Positions 1 through 4,234 of a DNA stretch of 6,167 bases are shown here, in pieces (position 1 is the first letter of the stretch; each line of letters opens with the position of its first letter). The DNA is taken from NCBI GenBank assembly GCA_018813725.1, contig JAHJBD010000118.1, forward strand, positions 1 through 6,167, given 5' to 3'. The position numbers were made by a program, and so were the translations under genes. This DNA is from Nanobdellota archaeon. GTDB lineage: Archaea; Nanobdellota; Nanobdellia; Woesearchaeales; JAHJBD01. The notes under the pieces were generated by a model. It did no database searches and was not told the origin of the DNA. It saw only the letters and a list, made by a program, of their open reading frames with translations.

Positions 1-1279
1 ATATCACATCAAATACCACCATCTTTCTGTTGATAAGGTTTGTATCGATAGGTGACTTGTCAATATCTGGATGCATACCCACTGAAGTTGTATTTATTAT
101 ACAGTCTACATTAAGATAGCTTATGTTAAGCCCATCATGAGCAGAGCCAAGCTGCTTTGCAAGCTTTGCTGCCTTCTCTTTTGTCCTATTGAGTATGATG
201 ATGCTCCCGCCAAGTTTTTTTATGCCAAACGCAATTGCTTTTGCAGCACCTCCAGCACCAAGGATTGCAAAAGATTTTCCTTTTATCCTCATCCTTTTCT
301 CGATCGCTTTGATCGCTCCGATAGAATCAGTATTATATCCAAAAAGCCGGCTTCCTTTCTTTACTACTGTATTTACTGCGCCAATATCTTTTGAAGCGAC
401 AGAGATTTTATCAAGGTATTTCATCACATCCTTCTTGAAAGGCATGGTGATACTTAGTCCGGAAAACATTTCCTTATAATTCCTGAAAAAGCTTGCGATA
501 TCATCGACTAAAAAGTTCACATAAACTGAATTCAACCTGTCTTTTGCAAATGCCTTATTGTGTATGATTATTCCCTTTGACTTTGAGACAGGATTCCCTA
601 CCAAGCCATATATCTTAGTCTTACTATTAAGTCTATTTACCCTATAAAGGTTGATCATATTATCTAAGCTCATCTGGCCTGGAGCAGATTCTTTCCCGTC
701 GATGCAGGCAAAAGTCATATAAGCGCCTAACCTTGGAGCCAATATCCTGCTTATCTCTCCTTTTTCGCCCATACAGACTGCGACAATCTTTTTTTTATCC
801 TTTACAGCTTTTTTTATGAGGTTGAAGATATCTAAGTTATCATCTATTGAATTTGCATAGGTCACAATCTTGATAATATCTGAATTAAGTTTATTGATCT
901 TATTGTATACTTCACCAATCTCGCGATTATCAGTCTTCTTAAAATTATGAAAGGATACGATAATCTTTGTCTTGCCTTTGTTCTTGATGATATCTTCAAT
1001 CCCAACAGTCCTAAGCTCAATATCAACGTATTCTGCACCAAGATCAATAGCTTTCTTGATCAGCTGCACTCTTTTTTTCTCGCTCCCCTTAAAGTGGCCG
1101 CCCTCGTCTTTTCTCCTGATAGTGATAATCTTCTTTTTATCTATCCCTACGAGTTGAACTAGTTTCTTTTCATCCAGCGCCTTGATATGATCTAATCTTA
1201 GTTCTACTAAGTGATTAATTTTCCCAGCCTGTAATCTCGCCTGGTTTACAGTTGTTGCAATTATGGGTACAGTTATCAT
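1..1279 (-). CDS. aroDE: Bifunctional 3-dehydroquinate dehydratase (type I) / shikimate dehydrogenase, C-terminus cut by window edge
   Basis: Catalyses steps 3 and 4 of the shikimate pathway: dehydration of 3-dehydroquinate, then NADPH-dependent reduction of 3-dehydroshikimate to shikimate, in the cytosol. The frame is open from ATG 1279 to the window edge (426 codons). Residues 1-215 are a type I dehydratase: ELRLD (26-30), an arginine pair and E59 in RRKDEGG, H111 in SFHNF, the Schiff-base lysine K137, S177-R178, and SAPGQ (198-202). Residues 222-426 are an AroE-type dehydrogenase: GLVGNP (225-230), catalytic K282 in MPFKK, GAVNTV (300-305), D318 in GYNTD, the nucleotide-binding GAGGA (341-345), NRT (364-366) suggesting NADP, and NTTSVGM (396-402). 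Perhaps 40-60 residues are missing. The ATG overlaps the aroB stop (ATGA), with a weak GGG five bases upstream. Oddity: the usual S-x-S-P shikimate-binding motif reads S-K-G-I (234-237). Identity of both domains is secure; the activity of the second is inferred. Confidence 0.95.
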   Translation of the reverse strand, partial: MITVPIIATTVNQARLQAGKINHLVELRLDHIKALDEKKLVQLVGIDKKKIITIRRKDEGGHFKGSEKKRVQLIKKAIDLGAEYVDIELRTVGIEDIIKNKGKTKIIVSFHNFKKTDNREIGEVYNKINKLNSDIIKIVTYANSIDDNLDIFNLIKKAVKDKKKIVAVCMGEKGEISRILAPRLGAYMTFACIDGKESAPGQMSLDNMINLYRVNRLNSKTKIYGLVGNPVSKSKGIIIHNKAFAKDRLNSVYVNFLVDDIASFFRNYKEMFSGLSITMPFKKDVMKYLDKISVASKDIGAVNTVVKKGSRLFGYNTDSIGAIKAIEKRMRIKGKSFAILGAGGAAKAIAFGIKKLGGSIIILNRTKEKAAKLAKQLGSAHDGLNISYLNVDCIINTTSVGMHPDIDKSPIDTNLINRKMVVFDVI

Positions 1280-2376
1280 TTCATCCCTTTCATATCAATT
1301 AACACTTTTAATACAAGATCATCATCAACTTTCTGATTGTATATGGCTTTACCTATCCCTTCGAGAAGAACATATTCAACTACGCCCTTCCTTGCTTTTT
1401 TATCCTTTAAGGTTGCTTTTAAGATATCCTTAGCTTCGATCTCTGCAGGGATTGTGACAGGCAATTTCGCATCTGCTAAAGTGTGTGCTATCCTATCCAC
1501 CTCACCCTGTTTTAATAGCCCGAGCTCTTGTGATATCTTGGACTCAGCTACCATCCCTATCGCTATTGCCTCACCATGATTCAGCTTGAAATTGCTCAGA
1601 GTTTCAACTGCGTGGCCGATTGTATGGCCAAAGTTTACTGTTTTCCTAAAGCCTGATTCTTTCTCATCCAACTCAACAATCTTGCCTTTTATTGCGCAGT
1701 TTTGTTTGATAAGGTCTATCAAGACTTTTTCATCCTTTTCATATATCTTATCAAGATTATCCTCTATGTAAAAAAGAAGGTCAATGTCCCATATCAATGC
1801 ATGCTTGATGATCTCTGCAAGCCCGTTTGCGATCTGACGGTTAGGCAGGCTATTGAGCAAAGATACATCAATGACCACAAGCTTTGGTTGATGAAATGCT
1901 CCGATAAGATTCTTTCCCAAAGCATGATCTATTGCTGTCTTGCCACCAACAGAGGAATCTACATCTGCAAGCAAAGTGGTAGGCACTTGTACATAATTAA
2001 TCCCACGAAATAATGTTGCTGCTACAAAGCCTGCTATGTCTCCGACAACTCCGCCGCCAAGCGCGATTATGACAGAATCTCTTCCTGCGCCAAATTTGAT
2101 TATCTCATCTTCTAGCTTTGCTTTAACTTCTCTTGATTTGCTTTTCTCTCCTTGGACAAATGTCACAATCTCTGTCGCAATACCTGCGCCTTTCATCAGG
2201 TCTGATAATTTTTTTCCAAAAAGTTTTCCAGTCGTAGTGTCTGTCACTATGAAATATTTGGTTCCAAGTCTAGCTTTGACAAGCAGTGCAGGAAGATTTT
2301 CTAAAAGCCCGCTGCCTATCAAGATGTCGTATGATTCATCTATTTGCTTTTTCAGATTTATTCTAACTTTATCCAT
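1276..2376 (-). CDS. aroB: 3-dehydroquinate synthase
   Basis: Converts DAHP to 3-dehydroquinate with loss of phosphate (step 2 of the shikimate pathway), using NAD and a divalent metal, normally zinc. The protein is 366 aa, the usual length for a stand-alone AroB. Visible motifs are the NAD-binding GGGVVGDIAGF (107-117), the conserved stretch QVPTTLLADVDSSVGGKTA (130-148), AEIIKH (187-192) with the metal ligand E188, NFGHTIGHA (248-256) with metal ligand H251 and H255 of the active site, and NHGEA (266-270) with metal ligand H267. All key residues known from the fungal and bacterial enzymes are present, so it should be active. The start at ATG 2376 is supported by GGAGAT five to six bases upstream. 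Its first 19 bases lie inside the 3' end of the phosphatase gene and its TGA overlaps the next ATG, so translation is probably coupled on both sides. Confidence 0.98.
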   Translation of the reverse strand: MDKVRINLKKQIDESYDILIGSGLLENLPALLVKARLGTKYFIVTDTTTGKLFGKKLSDLMKGAGIATEIVTFVQGEKSKSREVKAKLEDEIIKFGAGRDSVIIALGGGVVGDIAGFVAATLFRGINYVQVPTTLLADVDSSVGGKTAIDHALGKNLIGAFHQPKLVVIDVSLLNSLPNRQIANGLAEIIKHALIWDIDLLFYIEDNLDKIYEKDEKVLIDLIKQNCAIKGKIVELDEKESGFRKTVNFGHTIGHAVETLSNFKLNHGEAIAIGMVAESKISQELGLLKQGEVDRIAHTLADAKLPVTIPAEIEAKDILKATLKDKKARKGVVEYVLLEGIGKAIYNQKVDDDLVLKVLIDMKGMK

Positions 2377-2903
2377 TTTATCTCCGCTGGCTTGAAGTTT
2401 AAGTCAGCTGCCTCTTTTTCATTTAAGTTTTTGATGATACCCCATAATACCCTCAAAGTACCGTTATGCGACACGATGAGCACATTTTCTTGATTTACAC
2501 TCTTGATGAATGATTGCACTCTTTTCTTTATGTCTGCCAGGCTTTCGCCCCTTGGCGGTTTGACATTATACTTATCGTTTTCATACTTAACAAAATAGAT
2601 CTTATCCTTTTTCTTGATATCTGAAAAAGTCAATCCAGTCCAAATGCCATAGCTCCTTTCATTAAGCTTTTTTGTCTTGAGCAGCCTGATATTACGGCCC
2701 TTGACTATCTCTTCTGCAGTCTGTATCGCTCTTGACAATTTGCTGGTGTAAGCGATATCAATCTTGTACCTTCTTAGCTCCGCTGCTGCTTTCCGGGCCT
2801 GATTGATACCCTTTTCAGACAAAGGTATATCCTTTATACCTTGCCTTCTGCCTTCTTTGACCCATGCAGTTTCTCCATGCCTTACCAGTATGAGCCTTTT
2901 CAC
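2358..2903 (-). CDS. Histidine phosphatase superfamily protein (phosphoglycerate mutase-like), substrate unknown
   Basis: A 181-aa phosphoesterase of the histidine phosphatase (PGM-like) clan, which works through a phosphohistidine intermediate. Visible motifs are RHGE (8-11) with nucleophile H9, PLSEKG (27-32), R58 in SRAIQTAE, LNERSYGIW (80-88) with the likely acid E82, RGES (118-121), and VSHNG (144-148) with the second catalytic H146. Size and a compact form without the longer insertions of cofactor-dependent mutases (about 230-250 aa) favour a phosphatase over a mutase. The family's common ETxWN reads ETAWV, so the Asn that usually contacts phosphate is Val15. The GTG start overlaps the DAHP synthase TGA (GTGA), with AGGA four bases upstream. 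The 3' end overlaps aroB by 19 bases. It sits between pathway steps 1 and 2, suggesting a role in or near aromatic or sugar-phosphate metabolism, but no classical step needs it. Relatives include alpha-ribazole phosphatase and sugar phosphatases; the substrate cannot be read from sequence. Confidence 0.93.
   Translation of the reverse strand: MKRLILVRHGETAWVKEGRRQGIKDIPLSEKGINQARKAAAELRRYKIDIAYTSKLSRAIQTAEEIVKGRNIRLLKTKKLNERSYGIWTGLTFSDIKKKDKIYFVKYENDKYNVKPPRGESLADIKKRVQSFIKSVNQENVLIVSHNGTLRVLWGIIKNLNEKEAADLNFKPAEIKWIKLE
2380..2385 (-). promoter_or_regulatory. Shine-Dalgarno site of aroB
   Basis: GGAGAT ahead of ATG 2376, inside the last codons of the phosphatase gene. It matches the usual archaeal and bacterial anti-SD and fixes the aroB start within the overlapping upstream gene. 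Confidence 0.7.
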
Positions 2904-3913
2904 AATTTCCTGCCAACAGCTTCAGCAATAAGCTTAAGCTCTTTCATAAGTTTTGCAAACTCTTCAGTTGACAATGTCTGATCTGCATCTGAGACTGCTT
3001 TCTCAGGATTAGGGTGCACTTCTATTATAACACCATCTGCTCCCGCAGCTACCGCTGCTTTTGCTATCGGTGCAACCAAACTTTTTTTACCGGTCGCATG
3101 GCTCGGATCAACTACCACTGGAAGATGCGTCATCTCTTTAAGTGCAGGCACTGCATTGATATCTAAAGTGTTCCTTGTATAAGTCTCGAAAGTCCTAATC
3201 CCTCTTTCACAAAGTATCACTTCCCTGTTTCCTTCTGACATGATATACTCTGCAGCAAGCAATAGCTCTTTGTATGTCGCCCACATGCCTCTTTTTAGCA
3301 GTACGGGCTTGTTGATCTTTCCAACTTCTTTTAGCAGAGGATAATTTTGCATGTTCCTCGTGCCTATCTGAAGTATATCAGCATATTTTGCCACCAATTG
3401 AACATCTCTCACATCAACAACCTCAGTTACTATCTTGAGCCCAGTAACATCCCTTGCCTTAGCAAGCAGCTTGAGCCCTTCTTCACCCAGACCTTGGAAT
3501 GCGTAAGGCCCTGTCCTCGGCTTGAACGCGCCACCTCTCAATATCTGTGCGCCTGCCTTCTTGACAGCTTTGGCTGTATCGATTATCTGTTTCTCGCTCT
3601 CTACAGCGCAAGGACCTGCCATGACGATAATCTCATCGCCACCGATAACAATGTCTCCAACTCTTACTTTGCTAGGCTTATCCTTTGCTTCCTTGCTCAC
3701 AAGCTTGTATGGCTGCAAGACCTCCATGACCTTCTCAACACCATTCATGGCCTTCAGTGAATCTATATGTATCACTCTTTCATCGCCGATTATTGCGACC
3801 ACAGTCCTCTCTGTACCATGAAGAGGCACTGGCTTAAGCTTTTGCTCTTCAATGCTCTTCAATACATTGTCTATCTCTTCTTTTTTTGCATTCCTTTTCA
3901 TTACCACTATCAT
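2900..3913 (-). CDS. aroF: 3-deoxy-7-phosphoheptulonate (DAHP) synthase, Thermotoga/Bacillus type with N-terminal regulatory domain
   Basis: Condenses phosphoenolpyruvate with erythrose 4-phosphate to give DAHP, the first committed step to chorismate. From ATG 3913 it is 337 aa. Residues 1-70 resemble the N-terminal ferredoxin-like (ACT-like) domain that in the Thermotoga maritima enzyme binds Tyr and Phe for feedback inhibition; about 95-330 is the TIM-barrel catalytic domain. Visible motifs are GPCAVES (100-106), RGGAFKPRT (126-134), LLKRG (205-209), CERGIRTFE (235-243) and VDPSHATG (268-275). With this start, the metal ligands fall at C102, H272, E298 and D309, the same numbers I recall for the T. 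maritima enzyme, and the protein begins MIVVMK as relatives do. A GTG at 3919 in the same frame would add two residues and is less likely. First gene of the operon; its TGA overlaps the GTG of the phosphatase gene. There is no chorismate mutase fusion. Feedback inhibition is inferred from the domain only. Confidence 0.97.
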   Translation of the reverse strand: MIVVMKRNAKKEEIDNVLKSIEEQKLKPVPLHGTERTVVAIIGDERVIHIDSLKAMNGVEKVMEVLQPYKLVSKEAKDKPSKVRVGDIVIGGDEIIVMAGPCAVESEKQIIDTAKAVKKAGAQILRGGAFKPRTGPYAFQGLGEEGLKLLAKARDVTGLKIVTEVVDVRDVQLVAKYADILQIGTRNMQNYPLLKEVGKINKPVLLKRGMWATYKELLLAAEYIMSEGNREVILCERGIRTFETYTRNTLDINAVPALKEMTHLPVVVDPSHATGKKSLVAPIAKAAVAAGADGVIIEVHPNPEKAVSDADQTLSTEEFAKLMKELKLIAEAVGRKL

Positions 3914-3915
3914 TT

Positions 3916-3924
3916 TCACCCCTC
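3916..3924 (-). promoter_or_regulatory. Shine-Dalgarno site of the DAHP synthase gene
   Basis: GAGGGGTGA lies two bases ahead of ATG 3913, with the GAGGGG core five bases away. It matches the GGAGGTGA consensus complementary to the 16S rRNA 3' end. The alternative GTG at 3919 lies inside this site, which argues for initiation at 3913. Confidence 0.7.
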
Positions 3925-3958
3925 GGTTTTGGTTTATTCGGCATCTGCCTTATTTTCC

Positions 3959-3978
3959 GCAACAGGGTATCCTGTTGC
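3959..3978. repeat. Perfect 8-bp palindrome with 4-base centre in the aro operon leader
   Basis: Arms GCAACAGG and CCTGTTGC are separated by GTAT on the plus strand (ATAC in the operon transcript). As RNA it forms an eight-pair stem with a tetraloop and can add a U-G pair. As DNA it has the size and symmetry of a dimeric repressor operator. It lies 46 bases upstream of the DAHP synthase ATG and has no U-run after it, so it is not an intrinsic terminator. If the proximal TATA-like box at 3997-4004 is used, it would sit over the start of transcription. Confidence 0.65.
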
Positions 3979-3996
3979 ATAACATTAAATCTATCA

Positions 3997-4004
3997 TTTT
4001 TAAA
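3997..4004 (-). promoter_or_regulatory. Possible proximal TATA-like box of the aro operon
   Basis: The minus strand reads TTTAAAAA, a fair match to the archaeal TTTAWA core. A start about 25 bases downstream would fall near 3975, inside the 8-bp palindrome, leaving a leader of about 60 nt. It is a weaker match than the distal box, and AT-rich octamers like this arise often by chance. Confidence 0.35.
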
Positions 4005-4062
4005 GTTAGTGGTCCCCGCAGTAGTTACACCAGGAGACAATCAAAAGTAAAAGAACCAATTA

Positions 4063-4107
4063 ACTAGGAATAACTCATCCATTAAAGATGCTATCGTTTT
4101 TCCTAGT
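4063..4107. repeat. Inverted repeat ACTAGGAA / TTCCTAGT in the distal leader
   Basis: Perfect 8-bp arms at 4063-4070 and 4100-4107 with a 29-base centre. The centre contains a smaller CATC/GATG pair (4076-4079 and 4087-4090). The pair could be two half-sites for a regulator, or a branched RNA stem near the 5' end of the operon transcript if it starts from the distal TATA box. The function is unknown. Confidence 0.5.
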
Positions 4108-4137
4108 GATGTCATTAAGATAAAGAATAAGCCGGAA

Positions 4138-4145
4138 TATATAAA
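4138..4145 (-). promoter_or_regulatory. Probable distal TATA box of the aro operon
   Basis: The minus strand reads TTTATATA, a full match to the archaeal consensus, preceded by an A-rich CAAAAAC stretch that could serve as the BRE. It predicts a start near 4117 and a leader of about 200 nt ahead of the DAHP synthase gene. The box is nearly symmetrical, so use in the plus direction cannot be excluded. Confidence 0.5.
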
Positions 4146-4193
4146 GTTTTTGTGTTTTTTTATTATTTACCGCTTGAAATCCCTATAGAAAAG

Positions 4194-4201
4194 TATATAA
4201 A
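4194..4201 (+). promoter_or_regulatory. Probable TATA box of the transketolase gene
   Basis: TATATAAA preceded by the purine run AGAAAAG, a plausible BRE. Transcription would start about 25 bases on, near 4223, leaving only about ten bases before ATG 4235. No SD is evident there, which fits a short-leader or leaderless archaeal mRNA. Confidence 0.6.
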
Positions 4202-4234
4202 TGCTAAGCAGCCTTCTGGTATTGCAAAAGAACT

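Larger units (their letters stand above)
3914..4234. promoter_or_regulatory. Divergent intergenic region between the aro operon and transketolase
   Basis: About 320 bases without a convincing gene, between two divergently transcribed units. The right part (about 4110-4234) is very AT-rich and holds TATA-like boxes for both directions. The left part (3925-4110) is less AT-rich and holds two perfect 8-bp inverted repeats and a second possible TATA box for the operon. If transcription of the operon starts below the distal box, the leader RNA would be roughly 200 nt, unusually long for an archaeal biosynthetic operon. No tRNA, snoRNA-like C/D pair or recognisable riboswitch was found by eye. Confidence 0.75.

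Noticed and set aside
862..1047. Minus-strand open frame of 61 codons in another frame inside the dehydratase domain
   Set aside because: It is a shadow of the aroDE gene, whose own frame carries the catalytic motifs through this stretch.
2036..2395. Plus-strand open frame opposite the 5' part of aroB, among several such frames opposite the operon
   Set aside because: Antisense shadow. It has low-complexity Ser/Pro/Leu composition, no promoter or SD, and no family motif.
3849..4040. Minus-strand open frame of 63 codons across the operon leader and DAHP synthase start
   Set aside because: It begins at a TTG without an SD, is out of frame with DAHP synthase and overlaps its first 65 bases, and shows no recognisable motif. 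It could at most be a leader peptide, but it lacks a run of Trp, Phe or Tyr codons.
4010..4050. GC-richer segment with GGTCCCC and ACCAGGAG, considered as a T-box, tRNA or small RNA fragment
   Set aside because: Only four- or five-base pairings can be drawn, no T-loop or T-box core is present, and T-boxes are bacterial.
4101..4112. GTGATGT resembling a C box of a C/D sRNA
   Set aside because: One mismatch to the RUGAUGA box and no CUGA D box at a suitable distance.
4147..4171. T-rich run that could look like a terminator
   Set aside because: There is no plus-strand gene upstream and no stem before it. It is better explained as the AT-rich flank of the divergent promoters.
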